DNA of 64,000 nucleotides, taken from NCBI RefSeq assembly GCF_900112615.1, contig NZ_FOMK01000011.1:124001-188000 (forward strand), given 5' to 3'. Under the pieces are notes generated by a model. The model saw only the letters and a program-made list of their open reading frames with translations, had not been told where the DNA came from and searched no databases. This DNA comes from Chitinophaga sp. CF118. GTDB taxonomy: Bacteria > Bacteroidota > Bacteroidia > Chitinophagales > Chitinophagaceae. Shown here in pieces: positions 40,896-50,343 of the stretch. The number at the start of each line of letters is the position of its first letter. Within the stretch, counting starts at the first letter, position 1. Both the position numbers and the translations under genes were made by a program.

Positions 40896-43274
40896 TTAAA
40901 ATTTAAAATTGTAAGTAATCCCTGGTATGATAGAGCCTATGATAGACAGACGTACTGCTTCTTTCTTGGACTGATCATCTTTATTCTGCTGGAAGTATAT
41001 TGCATAAGCATTCCTTCGTGCATATACGTTATAAAGTGAAAATACCCATTCTCCTTTCCAGCGACGAAGTTGTTTGCCTTTGAGTGTATAAGATATGTCC
41101 AGTCTGTGGAAGGCAGGAAGCCTGTAGGTATTGCGTTTTCCAGTACTGTTATATGGAATATCCCAGTCCTGGAATTCCAGCCGGCTGTCGGCAAAGGTGC
41201 CAGGTGTACCGGAAGCGTATACCCAGTTGGCAGAAAACGTAGACCTTTTAGTAAAGTCGTGTGTGAATACAATATTCAGGTTATGAGTTCTGTCATAACG
41301 GTTCAGGAACCATTCATTTTTACTGATACCATTTGTTTGCCTTTCAGAGCGTGACAGGGTATAACTAATCCAGCCAGTAGAGGCACCTATTTCTTTTTTA
41401 GCCATCAGTTCCAGTCCGTAGGAGCGGCTATGTGAAGGCAGCAGGTCTGCTTCTATCAGCTGGTTAAGTTGCAGATTAGCATTGTCTATATAATCCAGCT
41501 GATGTTCCATGTTTTTATAAAACACTTCTGCCGATATTTCATATACATTGGATGGCGCATCATATACATAACCCAGGGTGTATTGATCTGCTACCTGTGG
41601 CTGTACATTGTTGGTACTTGGTGTCCATATATCCAGCGGGGTAGGAGATGCTGTGTTCGATAGCTGATGCATGTACTGGGTAGTACGGCTATAGGATGCT
41701 TTTAGCGCGTGATTGTCTGACAATGCATATCGTGCTGTGATCCTTGGCTCCAGGTAGTTGTACGCTTTGATCAATTCATTGGCACCATATTGTTTTGTAC
41801 CAATAAGTGTTTTACGTATACCCGGTGTAGTATCATTATAGTAGTAAACAGTGCCTTTACCCAGGTATTGATAAGCAGAGAATCTTACTCCGTATTGTAC
41901 ACCAAACCTGCTGCTTGGTTTCCATTCGTGATCGATATAAGCAGCTGCTTCCAGTCCGTGTTGCTGCGTTAATTCCTTTACACTACTTGTTTCACCTTCT
42001 TCGCCGGTACCAGTACCAGGTTTGAAAGTATAGTAGAGTCCTTGTACACCAAAGTGTACACTGTTATGTGCATTGATGTAATATGTGAGAGCAGGTTTAA
42101 CGCCGTAGTTGATGATATTGGATGTCCATTTGTATCTCTGATTATCTTCCCCTGCTTCTTTCTGACTTTCGTTGTTGAAGTCCAGACTGTAATCATAATT
42201 GCTATAGAAGGTAGTTACGTTCAGGAACAGACGGTTGGAGAATACATGATTCCAGCGTACAGTAGCTGTTTTATTTCCCCAGTTCATATTCACCTGTGTA
42301 CCGAATCCGAATACATCACGTCCGAGGTATCCACTGGCAAACAGGGTATTATTCTTGTTCAATTTAAAGTTGACCTTCGCTGTTACGTCGTAGAAATTCA
42401 GCTTGGTATCTTTCATGTCACCTTTCAGGAAAGGTTTCATCAGGATGTCGATATAAGAACGGCGTGCCGCGATAATGAAAGATGATTGGTCCTTCTGAAG
42501 CGGACCTTCGATTGATAGCCTGCTGAAGATATTGCCAATACCGCCATTTACGGTCATATTCTGGTTGTTTCCATCTTTCATGCGTATATCAAGTACTGAA
42601 GAAGTTCGGCCGCCGTATTCGGCAGGGAAACCGCCTTTAATGAGGTTGATGCTTTTAACAGCATCAGGGTTGAATACAGAAAAGAAGCCCAGCATGTGGG
42701 TAGAGTTGTATACAGGAGCATCGTCCAGTAAGATCAGGTTCTCATCGGCAGCACCACCGCGTACATTGAACCCGCTGGCACCTTCTCCCACTGTATTTAC
42801 ACCGGGTAAGGTCTGGATGGAACGCAGAACGTCTACTTCACCCATGAAGGTGGGCATCTTTTTCAATTGTGCAATATCCAGCCTGTTGATACTGGTATTC
42901 AACGTATTCACTGCTTTTTCCTGTTTTGTGCCTTTTACAGTAATGGTACTTAACTGACTACTTGACTTTTCCAGTTTAATATCCAGTGTTTTATTGCCTT
43001 TGAGGGATACATTCATCTTAATAGATGTATAACCCACGTAAGAGAATTGTACTTCATGCTCACCTGCAGGCAGGGTCAGAGAGTAAAATCCAAATTCATT
43101 TGTTACGGTACCCAGGCCGGTACCTGCTTTTGAAACAGAAATTCCAATGAGGCTTTCTCCATTTTGCTGGTCCTTAACATAACCACTGATTGTGTACCGT
43201 TGCTGTGCCGTTGCATAATGTACCTGCAATAGAAGCAGGACAGGAAACAGCAGCATTGTTAACCTTGTTTTCAT
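40896..43274 (-). CDS. TonB-dependent outer-membrane receptor
   Basis: 792 residues with a signal peptide (about 1-23, ATAQ). An N-terminal carboxypeptidase-regulatory-like domain (about 28-110, ISGYVKDQQNGESLIGISV...) is followed by a plug (about 115-235, with GEVDVLRSIQTLPGVNTVGEGASGFNVRGG and DDAPVYNSTHMLGFFSVFNPDAVKSINLIKGGFPAEYGGR type stretches) and a 22-strand-type barrel ending in FKF. The partner is the DUF4249 lipoprotein just downstream. This pairing differs from SusC/SusD and suggests a non-polysaccharide ligand, but that is an inference. An AraC regulator and a small protein lie upstream. Confidence 0.95.
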   Translation of the reverse strand: MKTRLTMLLFPVLLLLQVHYATAQQRYTISGYVKDQQNGESLIGISVSKAGTGLGTVTNEFGFYSLTLPAGEHEVQFSYVGYTSIKMNVSLKGNKTLDIKLEKSSSQLSTITVKGTKQEKAVNTLNTSINRLDIAQLKKMPTFMGEVDVLRSIQTLPGVNTVGEGASGFNVRGGAADENLILLDDAPVYNSTHMLGFFSVFNPDAVKSINLIKGGFPAEYGGRTSSVLDIRMKDGNNQNMTVNGGIGNIFSRLSIEGPLQKDQSSFIIAARRSYIDILMKPFLKGDMKDTKLNFYDVTAKVNFKLNKNNTLFASGYLGRDVFGFGTQVNMNWGNKTATVRWNHVFSNRLFLNVTTFYSNYDYSLDFNNESQKEAGEDNQRYKWTSNIINYGVKPALTYYINAHNSVHFGVQGLYYTFKPGTGTGEEGETSSVKELTQQHGLEAAAYIDHEWKPSSRFGVQYGVRFSAYQYLGKGTVYYYNDTTPGIRKTLIGTKQYGANELIKAYNYLEPRITARYALSDNHALKASYSRTTQYMHQLSNTASPTPLDIWTPSTNNVQPQVADQYTLGYVYDAPSNVYEISAEVFYKNMEHQLDYIDNANLQLNQLIEADLLPSHSRSYGLELMAKKEIGASTGWISYTLSRSERQTNGISKNEWFLNRYDRTHNLNIVFTHDFTKRSTFSANWVYASGTPGTFADSRLEFQDWDIPYNSTGKRNTYRLPAFHRLDISYTLKGKQLRRWKGEWVFSLYNVYARRNAYAIYFQQNKDDQSKKEAVRLSIIGSIIPGITYNFKF

Positions 43275-43402
43275 ATAAGGGTCTTAATGTTTTTATATAG
43301 CAGCTAGCTGGTGATAGATAGCAATAGCTGTTTACGCATATATGACGTAAGCGGAGATAATTACCCCTATAAGGGAGAGAGAGATTTTTTAAGATATGCA
43401 GA

Positions 43403-43618
43403 TTATTCTAATACAGTACATTGAAAACCCATATGTTGTATAAACTCTATGATAATTGTTTCTTCTATCCTCTGATGTTGGGGAACGATGCGCAACACCT
43501 TATCGCAATCCTCTAAATCAATACTACAGGCAATGACTTTGAAAGAGGTTAAAATGGCCTCAATTACAGTATTCTTATCTTGAATAGTACTAATATTCGT
43601 ACAGAATATTCCAATCAT
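43403..43618 (-). CDS. small conserved-looking protein, 71 residues
   Basis: MIGIFCTNISTIQDKNTVIEAI opens a compact alpha-beta protein with the later stretch VIACSIDLEDCDKVLRI. The pattern (a short beta, helix, beta containing D-L-E-D-C-D-x-V-L-R) is one I associate with small uncharacterised Bacteroidota proteins of ferredoxin/HMA-like fold that lack a CxxC metal site. It is oriented away from the AraC gene, sharing a 105-nt promoter region. Two Cys (6 and about 49) are present. Function unknown. Confidence 0.6.
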   Translation of the reverse strand: MIGIFCTNISTIQDKNTVIEAILTSFKVIACSIDLEDCDKVLRIVPQHQRIEETIIIEFIQHMGFQCTVLE

Positions 43619-43644
43619 AAAAGAAATATTAAATATTTAGGAAT

Positions 43645-43652
43645 ATTTTTGT
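43645..43652 (+). promoter_or_regulatory. -7 box of the AraC-family gene
   Basis: TATTTTTG fits TAnnTTTG, 72 nt before the ATG. Confidence 0.4.
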
Positions 43653-43723
43653 GCAAATTTGAAGTACTTCGTCCGGTAAACTGTTACACGAAAAGGATTA
43701 AAATTTATATTTAACGGATTATT

Positions 43724-44728
43724 ATGGGCTTTCAGATCACGAGTGACTCACATGAGTTATTATTTCAGGAAACTTTCCAATTCGATGTAGAGAAAATGTC
43801 TACTCCTTTGCTGATAGAAGAAACACAGCAATTGAAGCGTGATTTCGGGGAAGCTACTTTCAGAGAAATGTATTTTGACGGGTGTCATATTGCAGTAGGA
43901 GATGCGCAGGTATATCAAAACCTGCATATATTCTCTTCAGATAATATGGATGCTGTATCCCTGTTATTTATGGTACATGGGCAGGTTGATACAAATATAG
44001 AAGGTATGTTCGGAATTGCGGGCAAACGTCGTTTCTCTACATTGGAGCATAACCTGATCTATAATCCTTTTGATGCTGAAAATGCAGATGTGATCAAACA
44101 GGAAGACCTGGAGATGGTGATGTTGAGTTTCTCCAAAGAACGTTTCCTGGAACTGGCTGTTAATAATGGCCGGGTACTGGATGGCTTGGCAGATAAAGTG
44201 GCGGGAGGGAAAGCCATCTATCTGAATAAGAAAAATAATCAGCCAATTACTTCCCGGATGCTTATGATCCTGGATGAAATAAAAAAATGCGAGTTTAATG
44301 GTGGACTCAAGAAATTATATCTTCAATCGAAAATACTGGAACTGCTGGCTCTTCAATGTGAGCAGTACGAGCGTGTTACAGAGCTTCGTTCTTCAGCAGG
44401 TAATACTATTTCTTCGACAGATAAAGAAAAGATCTATTACGCCCGTGATATTTTACTGGCACAATTGCAGGAACCACCTTCTCTACAGGAATTGTCAAGG
44501 CTGGCAGGATTGAATGAATTCAAATTAAAATCAGGATTTAAACAGGTATTTGATAATACTGTTTTCGGTTATCTGAATGATCACCGTATGGAGCACGCAA
44601 GACAACTGGTACTGGAAGGAAGCCGCTCACTGACAGATATTGCAGATACATTCGGATATTCTTCTATCCAGCATTTCAGCAATTCTTTCAGGAAAAAATA
44701 TGGAGTGAGTCCCGGAAAAATGAGATAG
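43724..44728 (+). CDS. AraC-family transcriptional regulator
   Basis: 334 residues. The N-terminal ~220 residues are a ligand-sensing domain of no specific known type; the C-terminal ~100 residues are the double helix-turn-helix of AraC/XylS (LQEPPSLQELSRLAGLNEFKLKSGFKQVF, then LTDIADTFGYSSIQHFSNSFRKKYGVSPGKMR). It likely regulates a neighbouring gene, for example the TonB-receptor unit, the small 71-residue gene or the oxidoreductase, but no operator can be assigned from sequence. Confidence 0.93.
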   Translation: MGFQITSDSHELLFQETFQFDVEKMSTPLLIEETQQLKRDFGEATFREMYFDGCHIAVGDAQVYQNLHIFSSDNMDAVSLLFMVHGQVDTNIEGMFGIAGKRRFSTLEHNLIYNPFDAENADVIKQEDLEMVMLSFSKERFLELAVNNGRVLDGLADKVAGGKAIYLNKKNNQPITSRMLMILDEIKKCEFNGGLKKLYLQSKILELLALQCEQYERVTELRSSAGNTISSTDKEKIYYARDILLAQLQEPPSLQELSRLAGLNEFKLKSGFKQVFDNTVFGYLNDHRMEHARQLVLEGSRSLTDIADTFGYSSIQHFSNSFRKKYGVSPGKMR

Positions 44729-44824
44729 GATTTATGTTTTAATACATTTCTTTCCATGGCTTTTGCTTTATTCAGGTGGTGATGGCGGACTATATCCATT
44801 TAAGAGATGTAGCTGTTTTCCAAA

Positions 44825-44858
44825 TAAGAAGAGGTTGTACCATCCTTTGATACAACCC
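44825..44858 (-). terminator. possible terminator of the oxidoreductase gene
   Basis: On the minus strand GGTTGTATC pairs with GGTACAACC (7 perfect pairs GGTTGTA/TACAACC), followed by TCTTCTTATTT. Weak T-run. Confidence 0.4.
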
Positions 44859-44877
44859 CTGAAATATAAAGGATGAA

Positions 44878-45507
44878 TTAGTAAGCTAAAGTGAATCTTT
44901 CCCTGATGTGTGCTGGTTTTTCCAGTTCATCAATCATAGCTACCGCATAATCTGCTGTGGATATTTTACTATCACCTTTTTCATCTGCTACTACCTGGTC
45001 TTTACCTAAACGGAATTTACCCGTACGCTCACCTGGTTCTATCATGATTGCAGGACTTAACACTGTCCAATCCAGGTCATTTTGCTGTTTGATTACATAG
45101 AAGGCATCACGGGTAGCAGAGGCTCCATCTTTCCATGCTGCCGGAAATTCTGGTGTATCCAGCACCTGTACACCGGGTTCTATTTCCAGACTCCCTGCAC
45201 CACTTACTGCCAGTAACCGTTTGATACCTGCCTGCTTTACCCCATTGATAATTGCATGGATTGCTGTCACATAAGTAGCTGGATCATATGAATTGAAAGC
45301 GCTTATTACTGCATCATTTCCTGCAACCAAGGCGGCAACTTCCGGTGCATTCGTCACATCGCCCTTTTTAACCGTCAACTGGGGGTGCTTTGTTGTTATT
45401 TTTTCAGGATGTCTTACAATAGCGGTAACGGTATGGCCTCTTTCTAATGCTTCTTTCAAAATAGCTGAACCGATGAAGCCGGAGGCTCCGATGATGGCAA
45501 CTTTCAT
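44878..45507 (-). CDS. NAD(P)-binding oxidoreductase (atypical SDR)
   Basis: 209 residues of Rossmann fold. GASGFIG at 7-13 is the dinucleotide-binding GxxGxxG motif, followed by a VRHPEKI segment that fits an NADP-type pocket. The catalytic YxxxK of classical short-chain dehydrogenases is absent, as expected in the NmrA-like/'NAD(P)H-binding' subgroup. Substrate is unknown. It converges with the AraC gene. Confidence 0.88.
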   Translation of the reverse strand: MKVAIIGASGFIGSAILKEALERGHTVTAIVRHPEKITTKHPQLTVKKGDVTNAPEVAALVAGNDAVISAFNSYDPATYVTAIHAIINGVKQAGIKRLLAVSGAGSLEIEPGVQVLDTPEFPAAWKDGASATRDAFYVIKQQNDLDWTVLSPAIMIEPGERTGKFRLGKDQVVADEKGDSKISTADYAVAMIDELEKPAHIRERFTLAY

Positions 45508-45835
45508 GTGTATCTATTTTTAATTTGATAAGATCTGAATGGAACTATCTTATAGCAATAAACATTCCGGGTTGCAATTAGTTCTATGAAAATAAAATGA
45601 GGTTCCATCAGAAACAAATGAAGAGCTTGCGGGTTACAGCCTTGCCATTCCCTCATTTCGGCAGGATTTTAAATAATGAGGAAGGTGTTTGCATAGATTT
45701 TTTTGATATCCCTGTTAAATCACGCCATACATATGTTTTATAGAAAAAATTAAAGCTGGTCTTTTTAGACCAGCTTTAATTTTTCTTGAGGCTTGTTTTC
45801 AACATTGAATACAGGCCGTTTTATTCTAAGAAAAC
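45508..45835. other. intergenic region between oxidoreductase and pyrophosphatase genes
   Basis: About 330 nt with no gene. It holds the bidirectional hairpin at 45747-45785 and presumably the oxidoreductase promoter near 45508-45560. Nothing else recognised. Confidence 0.45.
45747..45785 (-). terminator. terminator of the membrane pyrophosphatase gene
   Basis: AATTAAAGCTGGTC pairs perfectly with GACCAGCTTTAATT around a 6-nt loop; A/T runs on both sides make it usable in both directions. It lies 50 nt beyond the stop codon at 45836. Confidence 0.88.
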
Positions 45836-48061
45836 TTATTTCTTTACTGTTACTACTTTAGTCTCTATCACCTGTTCTGTTTTCACGGTAGTTTTTTCTA
45901 CTACCTTGATTGTATGAAATAGTTCTGCAAGGGTAGGGGCAATCACCAGTGATACGATAGACATTAATTTGATAAGGATGTTCATAGATGGACCGGAAGT
46001 ATCTTTAAAAGGATCTCCCACAGTATCTCCGGTAACGGAAGCCTTATGTGGTTCTGATTTTTTATAGTAGGTAACGCCATTAATTTCAACACCTTTTTCA
46101 AATGATTTCTTTGCATTATCCCATGCACCACCAGCATTATTCTGGAACATCCCCATAAGCACACCACTTACTGTAGCACCTGCCAGGAATCCACCCAGTA
46201 CTTCTGGTCCGAAGATGAAACCCATAATAATAGGTGCCAGCAACGCAATAGCACCCGGTAACATCATCTTCCTGATAGACGCCTGCGTAGAGATAGCCAC
46301 GCATTTATCGTATTCGGGCTTGCCTGTACCTTCCATGATTCCCGGAATCTCTTTAAACTGCCGGCGCACTTCTTCTACCATACTCATTGCCGCTTCACCT
46401 ACTGCACGTATTGCAAGGGAAGAGAAAATGAAGGGGATCATACCTCCTACAAATAAACCTGCGAGTACATCAGCTTTATAAATATCAATACCGCTGATCC
46501 CTGCCACTCCTACAAATGCAGCAAATAGTGCAAGTGCGGTGAGGGCTGCAGAGGCAATAGCAAAACCTTTACCGGTAGCTGCTGTTGTGTTACCCACTGC
46601 ATCCAGGATATCTGTTTTTTCACGAACATCTTTAGGCAGTTCACTCATTTCAGCAATTCCACCTGCATTATCTGCAATAGGACCAAAAGCATCGATGGCC
46701 AGCTGCATGGCGGTAGTGGCCATCATACCTGCTGCCGCTATTGCCACACCATATAAACCCGCACAATAGAATGAACCATAGATCCCTGAGGCAAGTACCA
46801 GGATAGGCAGTAAGGTAGATTCCATACCTACAGCCAAACCACCGATCACGTTTGTTGCATGGCCTGTGGACGACTGGCGGATGATTGACATTACCGGACG
46901 TTTGCCCATAGCGGTGTAATATTCTGTGATCATGCTCATTAGTGTACCTACTGTGAGACCCACTACGATGGCACCCACCACACCGTTTTGAGTGATAGCT
47001 TTGGCACCTTCTTTCAACTGGTCGGTACCTGGAATGAAGTCGCGTTTTAAATAGATCGCATCTGCTGGCAGAATATAATATACCAGTGCAGCACTGGCAA
47101 TACCAGAGAGTATGATAGATCCCCAGTTACCCATATTCAATGCTCTTTGTACTACACTTGTGCTTAAACCGGCAGTATCAGAGATGCGAACAAATAAAGT
47201 GGCAATGATAGAGAATACGATACCCATGCCGGCAATCAGCATAGGTAATATGATGGGGGCTAATCCGCCAAAATTGTCATGAGAAATAATTTCGCTGCCC
47301 AATACCATGGTAGCAAGTACTGTGGCCACGTAGGAACCGAAAAGATCGGCGCCCATACCGGCTACGTCTCCCACGTTATCACCTACGTTATCTGCAATGG
47401 TAGCAGGATTACGGGGATCATCTTCGGGGATGCCAGCTTCCACTTTCCCTACCAGGTCGGCGCCAACATCTGCAGCTTTGGTATAGATCCCGCCACCAAC
47501 GCGGGCAAACAGTGCGATGCTTTCTGCGCCCAGGGAGAAACCCGTCAATACCTCAATGGTCTTGATCATCTCATCTGTATTGGCAGTTGCTCCAAAATAT
47601 GCTTTCAGCAGAATGAACAGGGAACCCAGTCCGAGTACAGCAAGACCCGCTACCCCCATTCCCATTACAGAACCTCCTGTAAAAGAAACTTTTAGAGCTT
47701 TTGCAAGGCTGCTGCGTGCCGCCTGCGCGGTACGTACATTCGCTTTAGTGGCTATCTTCATCCCAATAAAACCGGCAGTTGCAGAAAATACCGCACCCAT
47801 AATAAAGGCCAGGGCAATGGTCCAGTCGGAATTATGGTGAGAGGCTCCCATATAAGCAAGTAAAAGAGCTGCTATGATCACAAAATAAGTGAGGATCTTA
47901 TATTCAGCTTTAAGAAATGCCATTGCACCTTCTGAAATGTACCGGGCTATTTCCTGCATTTTTTCATTACCGGGATCCTGACGGGATACCCAGGAACTTC
48001 GGATTGCTGTAAATAGTAACGCTATTACGCCAAAACATGGAACGAGATATACAATATTCAT
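45836..48061 (-). CDS. hppA: membrane-bound ion-translocating pyrophosphatase, K+-dependent type
   Basis: 741 residues from the ATG at 48059-48061 with about 16 membrane spans. It couples pyrophosphate hydrolysis to ion pumping across the inner membrane. The catalytic DVGADLVGKVEAG and ADNVGDNVGD blocks are intact. GNTTAATGKG near residue 490 has Ala at the position where K+-independent enzymes have Lys, so it should need K+. The semi-conserved Glu of Na+ pumps (ADLFES) is replaced by ADLFGS near 237, and a Glu appears instead in LGAESIALF near 175. That residue pattern is associated with K+-dependent proton pumps of the Flavobacterium type. A long upstream in-frame extension was rejected. 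Confidence 0.93.
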   Translation of the reverse strand: MNIVYLVPCFGVIALLFTAIRSSWVSRQDPGNEKMQEIARYISEGAMAFLKAEYKILTYFVIIAALLLAYMGASHHNSDWTIALAFIMGAVFSATAGFIGMKIATKANVRTAQAARSSLAKALKVSFTGGSVMGMGVAGLAVLGLGSLFILLKAYFGATANTDEMIKTIEVLTGFSLGAESIALFARVGGGIYTKAADVGADLVGKVEAGIPEDDPRNPATIADNVGDNVGDVAGMGADLFGSYVATVLATMVLGSEIISHDNFGGLAPIILPMLIAGMGIVFSIIATLFVRISDTAGLSTSVVQRALNMGNWGSIILSGIASAALVYYILPADAIYLKRDFIPGTDQLKEGAKAITQNGVVGAIVVGLTVGTLMSMITEYYTAMGKRPVMSIIRQSSTGHATNVIGGLAVGMESTLLPILVLASGIYGSFYCAGLYGVAIAAAGMMATTAMQLAIDAFGPIADNAGGIAEMSELPKDVREKTDILDAVGNTTAATGKGFAIASAALTALALFAAFVGVAGISGIDIYKADVLAGLFVGGMIPFIFSSLAIRAVGEAAMSMVEEVRRQFKEIPGIMEGTGKPEYDKCVAISTQASIRKMMLPGAIALLAPIIMGFIFGPEVLGGFLAGATVSGVLMGMFQNNAGGAWDNAKKSFEKGVEINGVTYYKKSEPHKASVTGDTVGDPFKDTSGPSMNILIKLMSIVSLVIAPTLAELFHTIKVVEKTTVKTEQVIETKVVTVKK

Positions 48062-48132
48062 ATCGGGAATTTTTACAATTCTATAAATATAAACTTTTAT
48101 CAATTACGATAATGAATATCCGTAAACCGGAT

Positions 48133-49671
48133 TTATCGATTTTTATGCAACTTGAGAAAAGTGGCGCCGAGAAAGCTACTGATATCTTCGGCTGTCATAG
48201 CCTCCTGTGAATGACTGGCTGCGGCGTAATCGCCGGCAAGGCCATGGATGTAAACCCCCAGCAGCATCGCTTCTTTAGGGGTATAACCTTGTGCCAGCAG
48301 GGAAGTGATAATGCCTGTGAGTACATCTCCACTACCTCCGGTAGCCATGCCGGGATTGCCCGTTGCATTAAAATAAAGGGAGCCGTCAGGACTTGCCATG
48401 GCCGTATACCTGCCTTTCAGCAATATATGAAGTTGTTTTTCAACGGCTTTTCGTATCAGTAACTCCAGTCGTTCTATATCATTGGCTGTTTTACCGAATA
48501 AGCGTTCAAATTCTTTGGGATGAGGTGTTAATATGGAATTGGCGGGGACTTTAGCCATCATACCAGGGGCTGTGGAGAGGATATTTAATGCATCTGCATC
48601 CAGTACCATTGGCTGATGATAGTTTTCCAGCAATTTATCCAAAGCCCAGCAGGTTCCGGCAGCTGTACCCAGTCCGGGACCTATGCCAATAGCTTTGTAT
48701 CGCCTGGCTTCTTCCTCAGTAGATATATTATTATGGAAGCTGGAACTGTGATCGTATTGCTCATCTGTAATACACATGGCCGAAGGCACAGAGATCTGAA
48801 TGATCTCATATCCGCATTTTGGAATATGACAGGAGAGCAATCCCACACCTGCCTGCAGACAGGATTTAGCGCTTAGTACAGCTGCTCCCATTTTACCATG
48901 ACTCCCGGCTATCAGCAATACATGGCCGAAAGTGCCTTTATGTGAAAACGGCTTGCGTGGTTTGTATATCGCACGGATCTGTGCTTCATCAGTTACCTCA
49001 AAACGTGCGGGGGTATTGGCGATGTAATCAGGATGCAGCCCGATGGATAAGAGATGTACTTCACCTACGCGCATCGCATTTTCGGGTAGCAGGAAGGCTA
49101 GTTTATAAAACTCAAAACTGAGGGTATGATGTGCCTGTATTGAAGGCTGATTAATAGAGGAAGTATCTGCCATTAATCCCGACGGAATATCTATTGCTAT
49201 TATTGTATGCTCATCATAAAGTTTGTTTACGCTATCGATGAGGTCTGCTGTCAGCCCTTCTGCGGGTCTGCTGAGTCCTGTACCCAATATGGCATCAATC
49301 AGAACTGAGCCGGGCGTAAAAGAAGGTAAATCCGCTAGTGTGTGAATATGATGAAGGTTGCCAGGATAGTGTTGCTGCAGGGCTTCATAATTGGCCAGTT
49401 GGTCTGCAGATGATTGTTTGCTGTGATGTACGATGTAAGCCTGTGCGTTGCAGCCCAGATTTCGAAGTAAACGGGTGATAGCTAGTCCGTCTCCGCCATT
49501 ATTCCCCATACCACAAAGGATGGAAACAGGATATTGTGCGATGTGATGTTTAACGAGCCAGTCAGTACTGGCAAGCGCGGCTTTTTCCATCAGTTCCAGG
49601 CTGCTGATGGGAGTGTGCCTGATTGTATAAGCATCAGCTTCGCGTATTTGTGGAGAGGTGAATATTTTCAT
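48133..49671 (-). CDS. nnr: bifunctional NAD(P)HX epimerase/dehydratase
   Basis: 512 residues that repair hydrated NADH and NADPH. The N-terminal epimerase part (about 1-215) has the GMGNNGGDGLAITRLL motif near 54-70; the C-terminal ADP/ATP-dependent dehydratase (about 225-510) has VLIAGSHGKMGAAVLSAKSCL, VLDADALNIL and the nucleotide-binding GNPGMATGGSGDVLTGII. Both halves are complete. It lies 71 nt upstream of the pyrophosphatase gene on the same strand, so the two could share a transcript, though the metabolic link is not obvious. Confidence 0.93.
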   Translation of the reverse strand: MKIFTSPQIREADAYTIRHTPISSLELMEKAALASTDWLVKHHIAQYPVSILCGMGNNGGDGLAITRLLRNLGCNAQAYIVHHSKQSSADQLANYEALQQHYPGNLHHIHTLADLPSFTPGSVLIDAILGTGLSRPAEGLTADLIDSVNKLYDEHTIIAIDIPSGLMADTSSINQPSIQAHHTLSFEFYKLAFLLPENAMRVGEVHLLSIGLHPDYIANTPARFEVTDEAQIRAIYKPRKPFSHKGTFGHVLLIAGSHGKMGAAVLSAKSCLQAGVGLLSCHIPKCGYEIIQISVPSAMCITDEQYDHSSSFHNNISTEEEARRYKAIGIGPGLGTAAGTCWALDKLLENYHQPMVLDADALNILSTAPGMMAKVPANSILTPHPKEFERLFGKTANDIERLELLIRKAVEKQLHILLKGRYTAMASPDGSLYFNATGNPGMATGGSGDVLTGIITSLLAQGYTPKEAMLLGVYIHGLAGDYAAASHSQEAMTAEDISSFLGATFLKLHKNR

Positions 49672-49723
49672 AATAAACCTGCCTAAGGGGCATGGCTTAT
49701 AAATATAATAATTCCTAAAACGA

Positions 49724-49768
49724 CAATGACGAATTGCGAATGAATAATTTCATCACAATTCGTCATTG
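49724..49768 (-). terminator. hairpin after the 174-residue protein gene
   Basis: CAATGACGAATTG pairs perfectly (13 bp) with CAATTCGTCATTG around a 19-nt loop, 20 nt beyond the stop codon of the gene at 49788. No clear T-run. Confidence 0.5.
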
Positions 49769-49787
49769 AATAATTTTTACAGACAGA

Positions 49788-50312
49788 TTATCTGAAAGTA
49801 TACCTTGCTGATATACCACCAATTTCTTCACCCATGTGATGTGTTCCACCACTGAAATTGAAGTATGGTTTTAAGTCAGCACTTACTACCAGGGGAATCT
49901 TTCTGAAAGTATATTCCAAACCGAAAATGCCATCCAGACCGGCTGTTGCATATGTACCATCGCCGTGGCGGTAGTAGTTGTCATAATCGTAATCATAACG
50001 GTCATAGAACCCTACGTGTGCTCCACCACCTGCATACATTACGAATTCAGACTTGCCGAAAACGTTCCAGTTGTACTCATACAGGCCAGTAATCGTAGCG
50101 TTTCTGTTTCTGCTTACATTGGACGTAACCAGGCCTTCAATTGCATGTGGACCGGTAATGAAGTGTTTTACAGTAAAGCCAACCAGATAAGGATTAACCC
50201 TTACACCAATAGCTGTCGAATAATTTGCGGGCGAATCGCCTCCTCTTTTTTGTGCACTTGCCTGTACAGTGATCATTGCAAACAGGCCAAAGAATAACAC
50301 AAGTTGTTTCAT
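49788..50312 (-). CDS. small outer-membrane barrel-like protein, 174 residues
   Basis: Signal peptide about 1-20 (QASAQ). The mature protein has alternating strands with many aromatic residues (TAIGVRVNPYLVGFTVKHF, ITGLYEYNWNVFGKSEFVMYAGGGAHVGF, an acidic DRYDYDYDNYYRHGDG loop, LDGIFGLEYTFRKIPLVVSADLKPYF) and ends ISARYTFR. It resembles small 8-stranded outer-membrane proteins. The next gene upstream encodes a related protein with the same motif order, so they look like tandem paralogues. Function unknown. Confidence 0.75.
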   Translation of the reverse strand: MKQLVLFFGLFAMITVQASAQKRGGDSPANYSTAIGVRVNPYLVGFTVKHFITGPHAIEGLVTSNVSRNRNATITGLYEYNWNVFGKSEFVMYAGGGAHVGFYDRYDYDYDNYYRHGDGTYATAGLDGIFGLEYTFRKIPLVVSADLKPYFNFSGGTHHMGEEIGGISARYTFR

Positions 50313-50343
50313 ATATAACTGGTTTTAAAGAATACGCAATTTT

